DNA of 64,000 bases from Chloracidobacterium sp. N (GTDB lineage Bacteria > Acidobacteriota > Blastocatellia > Chloracidobacteriales > Chloracidobacteriaceae). Shown piece after piece: positions 45,839 through 54,788 of this stretch. The DNA lies in assembly GCF_018304765.1 (NCBI RefSeq), contig NZ_CP072642.1, forward strand, positions 727,501 through 791,500. Direction: 5' to 3'. Below the pieces are notes generated by a model. That model had not been told where the DNA came from and did no database searches. It was given only the letters and a program-made list of their open reading frames with translations. The first letter of the stretch is position 1, and each line of letters opens with the position of its first letter. A program made the translations under genes and the position numbers.

Positions 45839-47137
45839 TCAGCCCCGGTGGGCGAGGACGCCAATGAAGTTGGCCGGCTGAAGGGTGTAGCCGGGGAAGA
45901 CCGGCTGCGCCTGAGCCAGACCCAGATGCCGCACAACCACTTCGGCCAGCACGGTGCGAAAGTCCGTGGTCACGGGAAGATCGCGCCCGTCGGCAAGATT
46001 GGCCGGCGCCAGTTTCGGTACGTCTCCGTAAACCCGCCCGCCGTGCACGGTGCCGCCGACCACAAACATGCACGAAGCCCGTCCGTGGTCGGTGCCACCG
46101 GCGCCGTTCTGGCGCACGGTACGCCCGAACTCGGTCATCGTCAGCACGAGGGTGTTGCGCATCTGCTCTGCGCCCAAGTCCTGTACGAAAGCAGCCATGG
46201 CGCTGCCAAAATCGCGCAGCAGGCGGTTGAGCTGTCCGGCGGGTTGTCCGGGAGCGCCCTGGTTGGCATGCGTGTCCCAGCCCCCGCAGTCTGTGAAGGC
46301 GACTTCAAGGCCGACATTGGCCTTGATGAGTTGCGCAATCTGGCGCAGTGACCGGCCGAGCGGTGAGTTCGGGTAGGTTGCGCCATGTTCGGGCTGGAAA
46401 CGCGACGGGTTGGCGCGCTTGAGAAACCGGATGGCTTCAAGGGTGTCCTGCCCGGTATGGCGCAGCGCATCGGCCGCAGCCTGGGCGTACATCTCCTCGA
46501 AACCGGATGTCACTTTGCCGGTAGCGCCTCCGGCGCGCAGCTCGAAGGCTTGCAGGTCATCGAGGGCAATGACGTCGGCTTTCCCCTGCAGGGTGCGTGG
46601 CGTCAGTTGGGTGAAGGACACCGCCCGAAAGGGCGATGCCTTCTGAAGCGGCGCCGCCTGCAGGTAGCGGTTGAGCCAGCCATCAGGCGTGCCTTTGCGG
46701 CCCGGCGTGGCCGATTCCATGTAGTCCTGCGCGTCGAAGTGCGAGCGGGTGCTGTCGGGCGAGCCGACGCCGTGGACAACGGCCAGTGTCCCGGCCTGAA
46801 ACAGGGGCAGCAGCGGAGCCAGATGGGGACTCAGTCCAAACCGCCCATCCAGGTCGAGGGCCGCGGCCGGATCGCCCGGTTTGGGCGGCGCTACCGCCAG
46901 AAGCGGACGCGACTGGCGGTAATGCTCATCGCCATAGGGCGCGACGGCGCTCAAACCGTCCATTGCGCCGCGCTGGAAGATGACTACCAGCCGTTGGCGC
47001 GGTTGGGCAACCTGGGCTTCGGCTGCACGGGCATACCGCTGAAACAGATACCCGAAAGCGGATGGCGTCAGCGCCAAAGCCCCCAATCCGCTTGCGCCAA
47101 AGCGGACGAACTGCCGACGGGAAATGTGGTGCGACAT
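45839..47137 (-). CDS. Twin-arginine-exported DUF1501 protein
   Basis: 432 residues with a Tat leader (SRRQFVRFGASGLGALAL, residues 6-23). DUF1501 proteins belong to the alkaline-phosphatase/sulfatase-like superfamily; the family signs here are QRGAMDGLSAV, GGWDTHANQ and the late MTEFGRTVRQN with GTDHG. They are almost always paired with DUF1800 proteins, as here (21 bp downstream of one). The biochemical role is unknown. Confidence 0.93.
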   Translation of the reverse strand: MSHHISRRQFVRFGASGLGALALTPSAFGYLFQRYARAAEAQVAQPRQRLVVIFQRGAMDGLSAVAPYGDEHYRQSRPLLAVAPPKPGDPAAALDLDGRFGLSPHLAPLLPLFQAGTLAVVHGVGSPDSTRSHFDAQDYMESATPGRKGTPDGWLNRYLQAAPLQKASPFRAVSFTQLTPRTLQGKADVIALDDLQAFELRAGGATGKVTSGFEEMYAQAAADALRHTGQDTLEAIRFLKRANPSRFQPEHGATYPNSPLGRSLRQIAQLIKANVGLEVAFTDCGGWDTHANQGAPGQPAGQLNRLLRDFGSAMAAFVQDLGAEQMRNTLVLTMTEFGRTVRQNGAGGTDHGRASCMFVVGGTVHGGRVYGDVPKLAPANLADGRDLPVTTDFRTVLAEVVVRHLGLAQAQPVFPGYTLQPANFIGVLAHRG

Positions 47138-47158
47138 AGGCTTACGCTCCTTTGGAAA

Positions 47159-49270
47159 CTAGCGGCGCTGGAACTCCGGTGAACCCAGAATGAGGCCGGT
47201 CAGTTGTGCGGTGAGGGGAAGTGGCGCATCGGCCTGCGCGAGGGCTTCAAGCGCCAGATCATAGCGGCGCATCGCCGGGTTCACGCCCGGTGCAAAGGCC
47301 TTTCCGGGCGTGCGCCGCGGCCGTGGCATGGCCGGCATCATGGACGCATCATCGTTCTCCGCATCTCCATCTTCTTCTAACACCGGTTCGTTGTCCGGTG
47401 TGGTCGGCGTGCGGACTTTGAGACGGGTGCGGTCGCCGATGATGTCTTCAAGCGCCCGGTACGTCGTTTCGGAGACACTGCCGCCAACATAGCGGGCCAG
47501 AAGGGTCTCGATGAGCGCCCGGCCGTCATCACCGGAAGCTGTAGGCGGAAGCTTGACGCCGGGCAGATTGCCGCTGGCGAGCACCAGGGCAAAGTTGAGG
47601 CGGTTGAGCAGGGCCCCGGTGTTGACCCAGGCTTCGGCGACATCCTTGTAGCCCGTCGGCGGCTGGCAGCCGTAAAGCGGCATGCCCATCCGCGCCAGCG
47701 CCCCGGTCAACACCTGGGCATCCGTGATTTCGGCTCCGGCGGCGCGCAGCGTGCTGGCGACGAACTCCAGCGGCGTCTTGACCTTCGCCTGGTAAACCGC
47801 CGGATCGAAGAACTCCGGCGACTCGAAAATGGTTTGCAGGCAGGCGCGGATGTCGCCCTGCGTCCGCTCGAACGTAGCGGCCACCCTGGCGACAAGTCCG
47901 GCCGGCGGCTCATCGGCGACAAACCGGCGGCACAGTTTCGTGGCGATGAACCTGGCGGTTGAAGGATGCCGCGCCAGCAGCGTCAGCACCATGTCGCCGT
48001 CCCGTTTGCCGCCGCCGGCTGGAATTTTGACGCCCAGCACAACCTTTTCGCCCTGATCGTGCGCCCAGTCGCGGTAAATGAACGAGCCGGGCGGCACATC
48101 GGCTGCGCCGGGCATCCCAGGGCGGGCAAAACGGTCACGGCGCTGGCCGCCGAAGGGCTGGTGGATACTCCAGCCTGTGAAGCACCGGGCCACTTCCTGA
48201 ACATCCTTCTGGGTGTAGCCGCCGTCCACGCCGAGCGTATGCAGTTCCAGCAGTTCGCGGGCGTAGTTTTCGTTGATGCCGGGCTGTCGCCGTTGTGCCG
48301 CACCCGGGTTGGGGGGAGTTGCCGGTTTGGAGCCAGCTTGCACCGGCGGGCGCATCGGCGGGAAGGGGCTTTGCACACCACCACGGTTGAAGATACCGCC
48401 TTGTCCAAGCCTTCTCCGGCCGAAGCCTCCCTGGCCTGGGAACCCCTGTCCCGGCTGCCCGTTGCCGGGACGCATGCCGCCAAGGGGACGCTGCTCCTGG
48501 CCGGGCAGCTTCAAATCCGGCGTGACCGACTGCCAGTTGTCCAGGTAGAACAGCATTGCCGGGCTGTGGGCCGTGGCGCGCAGCAGGTCTTCAAACCGCC
48601 CCAGGGCATGGGGGCGGATGGCATCGCGTTCGTATTCGCTGAGGAAGACGCGCACAAGGTTCTTGCCGGCAAAAACGTTGAAGTGATTGAACCAGAAATC
48701 CGTCATGACCTCCTGCAACTGCCGTTCGCTATAGACAGCACGCAGCAGTTTGGCCTGCTGGAGGTCGCTGACCATCCGGCGCGGGTTGCGTTTTTCGTCC
48801 CCGAAGACTTCGCGGTAGCGTTCCATCATCTGGCGACGTTCCTCCGGCGGCAGCTTGGCGAGGGCTTCTCCGGGGTTTTCAGGGAGGTTGCCGCCCTGAC
48901 GGCGGAGAATCTCCTGTCGCATCTGACGCGCCTCGGCTTCCAGCCGGACCAGCTCGGCCGTCGGTGTTTCCAGCATCGGCAGGCGCTTCAGCCGGGCTTC
49001 CACGGCGCTGTCGTCAATCGTTTCGGGATGAAGCTGCTGGGCAATGTACTGCCGCAGCCGCAGACGGCGGACGCGCTCAACATCGCCGGGCCGTGGGCCG
49101 TAGCCCAGACGGTTGAGAACGTGGAGCATCCGTTGGTCTTCGGTCAGCGCCGGGGGGTGAGTGGTTTCGGTCAAGCGGGGCGCGGCCGACAGGGGCATCA
49201 GCGGCGACAGGAGCAGCAGACCGGCCAGAGGCAGACTCAAAGCACGGGAGAAGCAGGGCATGATCGTCAT
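47159..49270 (-). CDS. Exported DUF1800 protein
   Basis: 703 residues from the ATG at 49270. A signal peptide (about 1-30: MTIMPCFSRALSLPLAG onwards to PLSAA) precedes the DUF1800 domain with HVLNRLGYGPRPGD, MTDFWFNHFNVF, NENYARELLELHTLGVDGGYTQ and VARCFTGW. An unusual Gly/Pro/Gln-rich insertion (about residues 262-330) interrupts the domain before the NENYARELLELH motif. Another ATG four codons in is possible. Paired with the DUF1501 gene; function unknown. Confidence 0.92.
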   Translation of the reverse strand: MTIMPCFSRALSLPLAGLLLLSPLMPLSAAPRLTETTHPPALTEDQRMLHVLNRLGYGPRPGDVERVRRLRLRQYIAQQLHPETIDDSAVEARLKRLPMLETPTAELVRLEAEARQMRQEILRRQGGNLPENPGEALAKLPPEERRQMMERYREVFGDEKRNPRRMVSDLQQAKLLRAVYSERQLQEVMTDFWFNHFNVFAGKNLVRVFLSEYERDAIRPHALGRFEDLLRATAHSPAMLFYLDNWQSVTPDLKLPGQEQRPLGGMRPGNGQPGQGFPGQGGFGRRRLGQGGIFNRGGVQSPFPPMRPPVQAGSKPATPPNPGAAQRRQPGINENYARELLELHTLGVDGGYTQKDVQEVARCFTGWSIHQPFGGQRRDRFARPGMPGAADVPPGSFIYRDWAHDQGEKVVLGVKIPAGGGKRDGDMVLTLLARHPSTARFIATKLCRRFVADEPPAGLVARVAATFERTQGDIRACLQTIFESPEFFDPAVYQAKVKTPLEFVASTLRAAGAEITDAQVLTGALARMGMPLYGCQPPTGYKDVAEAWVNTGALLNRLNFALVLASGNLPGVKLPPTASGDDGRALIETLLARYVGGSVSETTYRALEDIIGDRTRLKVRTPTTPDNEPVLEEDGDAENDDASMMPAMPRPRRTPGKAFAPGVNPAMRRYDLALEALAQADAPLPLTAQLTGLILGSPEFQRR

Positions 49271-49491
49271 CCGTCCTTGCCTGGAAAATTCGTCTGGAAA
49301 ATTCTGGAAGCCAGTGGCGTCCACCACGGGCAACCTCGCTGTGCTATGAGTCCGGTCTGCCGGGAAAAGTTTGGCAAACAGGCCCTGCCGGAGCGCGTCC
49401 GGCGCGTGCCGATTGTTCATGCCTATCCGGTCTGTGGTAGTTACGCATCTTTGCGCGCAAGGCGCAGGTATTCCTTTCCGCGAGGCTTTCC

Positions 49492-50832
49492 ATGACTGAA
49501 AAGAACAAGACTTCCATACCCAGCCCGGCTCCGATTGCCGAACCGACGGGCAAGCTGGGGGTGCTGCTGGTTGGGTTGGGTGCGGTCAGCACAACGTTCA
49601 TTGCCGGCGTCGAAGCCGTCCGTCGGGGCAAGGCGCTGCCGATTGGCTCACTGACCCAGATGGCCTGCATCCGGCTGGGCAAGCGCACCGAAAATCGCAA
49701 CCCACGCATCAGGGATTTTGTCCCGCTGGCGACCCTCGATGATCTTGTCTTTGGCGCCTGGGACATCTTTCCCGACTCGGCCTACGAGGCGGCACTGCAT
49801 GCCGGGGTTCTGGAACGTTCGCTCATTGAAGACCTCAAGCCGTTTCTTTCCAAAATCAAGCCCATGCCGGCCGCTTTTGACCGCAGCTACGTCAAGCGGC
49901 TGGACGGGCGGAATGTCAAGCCAGCAGCCAACAAGTACGAACTGGCCGAACAGCTCATCGCCGACATCGAGAACTTCAGAAAAAAGCACCACTGCACGCG
50001 CCTGGTCATGATCTGGTGCGCTTCGACCGAGGTCTATCTGGAGCCGGCGCCGAAGCACCACGGCACGCTCAAAGCCTTCGAGGCGGCAATGAAAGCCAAC
50101 CACAAGAGCATTGCGCCTTCGATGCTCTATGCCTACGCCGCACTCAAATGTGGCGTCCCCTTTGCCAACGGCGCTCCAAATCTGACCGTGGACATCCCGG
50201 CGCTCATTGAACTGGCGCAGATGAACCACGTGCCCATCTGTGGCAAGGATTTCAAAACCGGGCAGACGTTTATGAAAACGCTCATTGCGCCGGGGCTGAA
50301 ATCCCGCATGCTGGGGCTGCAAGGCTGGTATTCCACCAACATCCTGGGCAACCGGGACGGGGAAGTCCTCGACGATCCGGAGTCTTTCAAAACCAAGGAA
50401 GAGTCAAAGCTGTCCGTCCTGGAATACATCCTGCAACCGGAGCTGTACCCGGAGCTGTACCGGGATTTTTCGCACGTCGTACGCATCAACTACTACCCGC
50501 CACGTGGCGACAACAAGGAAGGCTGGGACAACATTGACATCGTGGGCTGGCTTGGCTACCCGATGCAGGTCAAGATCAACTTCCTGTGCCGGGATTCGAT
50601 TCTGGCCGCGCCCCTGGTGCTGGATTTGGCGCTGTTCCTGGATTTGGCCCAGCGCGCCGGCATGCGCGGGATTCAGGAATGGCTGAGCTTCTACTTCAAA
50701 AGCCCGATGGTCGCGCCGCAGCTTTATCCCGAACACGACATCTTCATTCAACTGATGAAGCTGAAAAACACGCTGCGCCACCTGCGCGGGGAAGACCTCA
50801 TCACCCACCTGGGGCTTGAGTATTACGACTGA
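49492..50832 (+). CDS. ino1: myo-Inositol-1-phosphate synthase
   Basis: A 446-residue NAD-dependent enzyme that converts glucose 6-phosphate to inositol 1-phosphate. The Rossmann motif is LLVGLGAVSTTFIAG, preceded by a Pro-rich leader of about 20 residues; VMIWCASTEVY, the central GKDFKTGQTFMKT and the C-terminal KINFLCRDSILAAPLVLDL are the family signatures. In bacteria the product feeds phosphatidylinositol-type lipids or compatible solutes. lnt follows 13 bp later, suggesting an envelope link, but no inositol phospholipid synthase is in the window. Confidence 0.94.
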   Translation: MTEKNKTSIPSPAPIAEPTGKLGVLLVGLGAVSTTFIAGVEAVRRGKALPIGSLTQMACIRLGKRTENRNPRIRDFVPLATLDDLVFGAWDIFPDSAYEAALHAGVLERSLIEDLKPFLSKIKPMPAAFDRSYVKRLDGRNVKPAANKYELAEQLIADIENFRKKHHCTRLVMIWCASTEVYLEPAPKHHGTLKAFEAAMKANHKSIAPSMLYAYAALKCGVPFANGAPNLTVDIPALIELAQMNHVPICGKDFKTGQTFMKTLIAPGLKSRMLGLQGWYSTNILGNRDGEVLDDPESFKTKEESKLSVLEYILQPELYPELYRDFSHVVRINYYPPRGDNKEGWDNIDIVGWLGYPMQVKINFLCRDSILAAPLVLDLALFLDLAQRAGMRGIQEWLSFYFKSPMVAPQLYPEHDIFIQLMKLKNTLRHLRGEDLITHLGLEYYD

Positions 50833-50845
50833 CGGGAGCCGCCGC

Positions 50846-52447
50846 GTGGAGATGGCTTCTGCCGCAAAGCCCAAGACCGGCCGGCCGGCGGCGTGGTGGA
50901 CGGGCGTCAGTCCGTGGCTGGCCGCCGTGGGGAGCGCCGGCCTCCTGACGCTGGCCTTTCCGCCGTTCGGCTTCTGGCCGCTGGCTTTCGTGGCGCTGGC
51001 GCTGCTGCTCTGGGCTGTGACTTCGGCGGAGCGGCTGGTGACGGCCGGACTGCTCGGCTGGCTGTTCGGGGCGTTGTTTTACTACGGGTCAAGCTGGTGG
51101 GCGACGCACTCGCTCATCGTCTATGGGGGAATGTCCACGCCTGTTGCCTACGTGCTGATCGGCGTGGCGGCCGTTCTCGTCGCCATACCGACGGCACTGT
51201 TCGCGTTGGGGGTTCACCTGACGACGCTGCGGGAGCCGTCGCCGGGATGGTGGTGCATCCCGGCCTGGTGGTGTGTGGGGGAGTGGCTCCGGGGCGAGGT
51301 GTTTGCCTTCGGGTGGAATCCGCTGGCCAATGCCGTGGCGCTGGAGCCATGGCTGGCGCGCGCGGCCCGGCTGGGCGGACATTACCTGGTCGGGGCCATG
51401 GTGACGGCCTTTGCCGCCGGCGTTGTCTATGCCCTGCGGCAGTGGCCGCACCGCCCGGTACGCGCGCTCCGGGGGCTGGCGGCCGGAACGCTGGCGCTGC
51501 TGCTGCCGTCGCTGGCGGCGTTGACCGGCGCGTTGCGTCCGCCCGAATCTGACAGGGAAGCTGCGGTGGCGGTCATTGCCGTCCAGCCCTGCGCACCCAT
51601 GCTCACGAAGGTGATGTCAGCCTACGACAGGGCCGAAGCCCGGCAAATGCAGCTTGCTTTGGAAGGGCTGCGCGCCGCGTCAGACAGCGCGCGCCGAATG
51701 GTCATCTTTCCAGAGTCGCAGATTGCCCTCGATGCCGACCGGCCCGGCACTGAGCAGTCGCTGCGGCCGCTTCTGTCACAGGGCGTCTGGGTGTTGACCA
51801 ATGCCACCCGGCGGGTTGGAGATGGTTTTGCGAATACTGCGCTGCTCTACGCGCCGGATGGCCGCACGGCGGAATACCAGAAGGTGCATCTCATGCCGTT
51901 TGGCGAGTATGTCCCGCTGGGCCGGTACCTGCCGGTGGAGTTGCCGACGTTGGCCGTGGAAGCGCGTCCCGGAAAGCGCATTGTGACCCTGCCCGTTACC
52001 GATGACCTGCGGCTTGGCGTGGGCATCTGCTTTGAGTCGGCTTTTCCGTCCCTGCACCGTGCCTTCCGGCAACAGGGAGCGACGGTACTCGTCAACCTGG
52101 CCAACGATGGCTGGTTCGGCCGGACGCCGGGCAGCGAACAACACCTGCGGCATCTCATCTATCGCGCCATTGAAACCGGCTGCCCCGTCGTGCGCGTCAC
52201 CAACGATGGGATCAGCGCCCTGATTGACGCCGGAGGGCAGGTGCGCGATGTCATCCCACAGGGACAACCCGACGTGCGCGTGTGGCCGGTGTTCCCGGCC
52301 GCCAGCGGGATGACACCATACGTTGTCGTGGGCGACCTCTTTGCCTGGAGTTGTCTGGCGGCCGTCGTGGGCATGCTGCTGTGGCGGCTCTGGACGCGGA
52401 TTCGGTTCTACACGGAAGCCATTACGGATTTGGTCGCGGGAGAATAA
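50846..52447 (+). CDS. lnt: Apolipoprotein N-acyltransferase
   Basis: Lnt attaches the third acyl chain to outer-membrane lipoproteins. 533 residues from a GTG at 50846, with GGGAG just upstream; a TTG at 50816 inside ino1 and an ATG at 50852 are alternatives. About six N-terminal membrane helices precede the nitrilase domain (about 235-490), whose catalytic triad is seen as Glu in FPESQ, Lys in QKVHLMPFGEYVP and Cys in GICFES. A final membrane helix follows. Confidence 0.95.
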   Translation: MEMASAAKPKTGRPAAWWTGVSPWLAAVGSAGLLTLAFPPFGFWPLAFVALALLLWAVTSAERLVTAGLLGWLFGALFYYGSSWWATHSLIVYGGMSTPVAYVLIGVAAVLVAIPTALFALGVHLTTLREPSPGWWCIPAWWCVGEWLRGEVFAFGWNPLANAVALEPWLARAARLGGHYLVGAMVTAFAAGVVYALRQWPHRPVRALRGLAAGTLALLLPSLAALTGALRPPESDREAAVAVIAVQPCAPMLTKVMSAYDRAEARQMQLALEGLRAASDSARRMVIFPESQIALDADRPGTEQSLRPLLSQGVWVLTNATRRVGDGFANTALLYAPDGRTAEYQKVHLMPFGEYVPLGRYLPVELPTLAVEARPGKRIVTLPVTDDLRLGVGICFESAFPSLHRAFRQQGATVLVNLANDGWFGRTPGSEQHLRHLIYRAIETGCPVVRVTNDGISALIDAGGQVRDVIPQGQPDVRVWPVFPAASGMTPYVVVGDLFAWSCLAAVVGMLLWRLWTRIRFYTEAITDLVAGE

Positions 52448-52508
52448 ACTGCCGGCCTGCCGCCGGACGGTGTAGCATCCGGTGTCGTGTTGGGGGACGA
52501 CCCAAGCC

Positions 52509-53912
52509 ATGAGCATGCACTTTTTCAACTCACTGACACGCCAACGGGAGCCATTCGTCCCGCTCGAAGGGCGGCGGGTACGGATGTACGCCTGTGGGCC
52601 GACGGTCTATAACTTCGCCCACATCGGCAACTTCCGCACGTTCGTCTTCGTGGACATCCTGCGGCGGCATCTGAAATGGCGCGGCTATGAACTGCTCCAC
52701 GTCATGAACCTGACCGACGTGGACGACAAAATCATCCGCGACGCCCGCGCGGCCGGACTGCCGCTGCGTGAGTTTACGGAGCGGTACGTGGCGCATTTCT
52801 GGGAGGATGCCGACGCGCTGGACATCGAGCGGCCGGAAGTCACCCCCCGCGCAACCGATCACATCCCGGAAATGGTGGCGCTTATCGGGCGTCTCATGAA
52901 GTGCGGCTGCGCCTATCACAGCGACGGCTCGACCTACTTCCGCATTGCTTCGTTCCCCCGGTACGGCGTGCTGTCAGGCAATAAACTGGCCGGAAACATC
53001 GCCGGTGGAAGCGCCCGGGTTGAAGCCGATGAGTACGAGAAAGACGACGTACGGGATTTTGTCCTGTGGAAGCGCACCCAGCCCGATGAACCCACGTGGG
53101 ATTCGCCGCTGGGGCCCGGCCGTCCCGGCTGGCACATCGAGTGCTCGGCCATGGCAATGAAGTATCTGGGGGAGTCGTTTGACATTCACTGCGGCGGTGT
53201 GGACCTCATCTTTCCCCACCACGAGAACGAAATTGCCCAGTCGGAGGGCGCGACCGGGAAGCCCTTTGCCAGGTACTGGCTGCATGCCGAGCACCTGCTG
53301 GTGGATGGGCGCAAGATGTCCAAGCGGGAGGGCAACTACTACACGCTGCGTGATCTGCTCGACCGGGGCTACAGCGCGCGTGCGGTGCGGTATGTCCTGG
53401 CGGCCGTGCCCTACCGCAAGCCGTTGAACTTTACGCTGGAAGGGGTGGAGGCGGCGGAGCGACGGCTCAAGCGGCTGAATGAAACCGTACGGCGGTTGCG
53501 CGAGGTCGTTCCGGCGGCGACCGACCGGATGGATGAGACGGCAACGGCTGTGGCCGGCATTCGCCAGAGCTTCGGCGCGGCCATGGATGACGATCTGAAC
53601 ACGGCGGAGGCCCTGGCGGCCGTGGCGCAGCTCGAAACGGCTGTCAACATCGCGTTGAGTCACGGGGAAATGACCGAGGCCGCGAAGACGGCGGCTTTGG
53701 CCGGCTTTGAGGATGTGCAGGCCGTGCTGGGGATTCTCGACCCGGCACAACCGGAGTTACTGCCGGCTGACATTGAAGCCCTGATTGCCGAACGTCTCGC
53801 GGCGCGCCGGGCCAAAAACTTTGCCCGTGCGGATGAAATCCGGGCGCAACTCGCCGCCCAGGGCATCATTCTGGAGGATGGAAAAGACGGAACGCGCTGG
53901 CGCCGGGCGTGA
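52509..53912 (+). CDS. cysS: Cysteinyl-tRNA synthetase
   Basis: A class I synthetase of 467 residues that charges tRNA-Cys. The N-terminal ACGPTVYNFAHIGN contains the first zinc Cys and the HIGH-type motif HIGN; HIECSAMA and the HHENEIAQ region complete the zinc site, and KMSKREGN is the KMSKS loop. The start ATG at 52509 matches the usual MSMHFFNSLTR-type beginning. It follows lnt by 61 bp and is followed by AT-rich sequence. Confidence 0.96.
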   Translation: MSMHFFNSLTRQREPFVPLEGRRVRMYACGPTVYNFAHIGNFRTFVFVDILRRHLKWRGYELLHVMNLTDVDDKIIRDARAAGLPLREFTERYVAHFWEDADALDIERPEVTPRATDHIPEMVALIGRLMKCGCAYHSDGSTYFRIASFPRYGVLSGNKLAGNIAGGSARVEADEYEKDDVRDFVLWKRTQPDEPTWDSPLGPGRPGWHIECSAMAMKYLGESFDIHCGGVDLIFPHHENEIAQSEGATGKPFARYWLHAEHLLVDGRKMSKREGNYYTLRDLLDRGYSARAVRYVLAAVPYRKPLNFTLEGVEAAERRLKRLNETVRRLREVVPAATDRMDETATAVAGIRQSFGAAMDDDLNTAEALAAVAQLETAVNIALSHGEMTEAAKTAALAGFEDVQAVLGILDPAQPELLPADIEALIAERLAARRAKNFARADEIRAQLAAQGIILEDGKDGTRWRRA

Positions 53913-54446
53913 GAATTTGGGAGTATAAAGCAAAATAAGCATCTTGTAGTTGTGCAAAGCCACTTGGCTGAACCAGTGAAAATGCAAGTCAGGTATTACC
54001 GCTACATATCGGATCAATTAGGTGAAGGGCGAATTTTAGTAAAAAACGTTGAGGCCTTTCTTGCCGTCAATCCACAAGCACAGATTAGCACAAACGTGAC
54101 GGCTCCCTTATTCAGGGTATCACTCAATCAACGCCAAGTAGGACTCAAACCACGTGGTGTTGAACTCGTTGAGTTCGATCCATCCAGTGGCAGTATTATA
54201 AGTCGGCTATTTGTTCCAGTCACGACTCCATCTGACTTTGAAAATATCCAGGTCAGTCAGAGTTATCTTATCAATGGCAAAGGCTATGGGGTTCATCGAA
54301 AGCGTTACGAAGTCATTGGACGCTAGCATATTTTCTACCCCGTGCTTGGTTGGTAAATGGAAGAATAAGCGAATAGGTACACTTGTCGAAATATCAATCA
54401 GGCTGTACTCCACTAACTGACACAGTATTGCTTGTGAAGCCCGATC
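53913..54446. other. AT-rich islet between cysS and a small winged-helix-like gene
   Basis: Around 53930-54430 the sequence is near 40 percent G+C by eye, against over 60 percent in the flanking genes, and its codons are unlike theirs. It holds one plausible gene (53982-54326) and otherwise no recognisable family or mobile-element ends. It looks like a small acquired segment or the remains of one. Confidence 0.6.
53982..54326 (+). CDS. Hypothetical protein in the AT-rich islet
   Basis: 114 residues from the ATG at 53982; a GTG at 53952 would add ten. I do not recognise the family. The sequence looks like a soluble beta-rich domain: VKNVEAFLAVNPQAQ, LVEFDPSSGSIISRLFVPVT and a Gly/Tyr-rich end (GKGYGVHRKRYEVIGR). 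The codon use is AT-rich, unlike its neighbours, which fits acquisition from elsewhere. It has no clear ribosome site, so expression is uncertain. Confidence 0.45.
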   Translation: MQVRYYRYISDQLGEGRILVKNVEAFLAVNPQAQISTNVTAPLFRVSLNQRQVGLKPRGVELVEFDPSSGSIISRLFVPVTTPSDFENIQVSQSYLINGKGYGVHRKRYEVIGR

Positions 54447-54695
54447 TTACCACCTGTCTTGAGGGGAAACGAAGTAGAGTCCCTCCGGGGCCGTGCGCAC
54501 CTCGCGGTCGGCTTCGAGTTCCCGGATGATCTTCCAGAACTTCCTGGGAGCGATGCCAAAACGTTGCTGGATGTATTCATCACCAGCCTGGCTGCGCGTG
54601 ATGGGAAGAAAGCCATCCTGCCGCAGGGCTTCAAAAACCATGCCCCGGCGTCGCGCGGGGTTGGCCTTGGACGACTGTCGGGACATGCGGGCCAC
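54447..54695 (-). CDS. Small winged-helix-like protein, function unknown
   Basis: 82 residues from a GTG at 54695, with GAAAGG 5 bases upstream; an ATG at 54686 is possible. The pattern of a basic N-terminus (ARMSRQSSKANPARRRG), a helix, FGIAPRKFWKIIRELEADREV, and a short hairpin (RTAPEGLYFVSPQDRW) resembles a winged helix-turn-helix in which the second helix would bind DNA. It diverges from the M16 peptidase gene across 93 bp and could regulate it. Confidence 0.6.
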   Translation of the reverse strand: MARMSRQSSKANPARRRGMVFEALRQDGFLPITRSQAGDEYIQQRFGIAPRKFWKIIRELEADREVRTAPEGLYFVSPQDRW

Positions 54696-54788
54696 CGCGG
54701 CCTTTCGTCAAAACGACTTGCCCTGTCGGGCGCAGAGCGTAGGTTAACAACAGAACAGCGTTGCCGATGCAACCACAAGGGAGCCGCC

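Noticed and set aside
47966-49495. A 509-codon plus-strand frame opposite the DUF1800 gene
   Set aside because: The minus-strand gene is unambiguous; the plus-strand frame is its shadow.
54170-54200. GTTCGATCC-like T-arm suggesting a tRNA
   Set aside because: No acceptor stem, D-arm or anticodon arm can be built around it.
54207-54420. Short overlapping frames on both strands at the end of the AT-rich islet
   Set aside because: No ribosome site, no recognisable sequence and mutual overlap.
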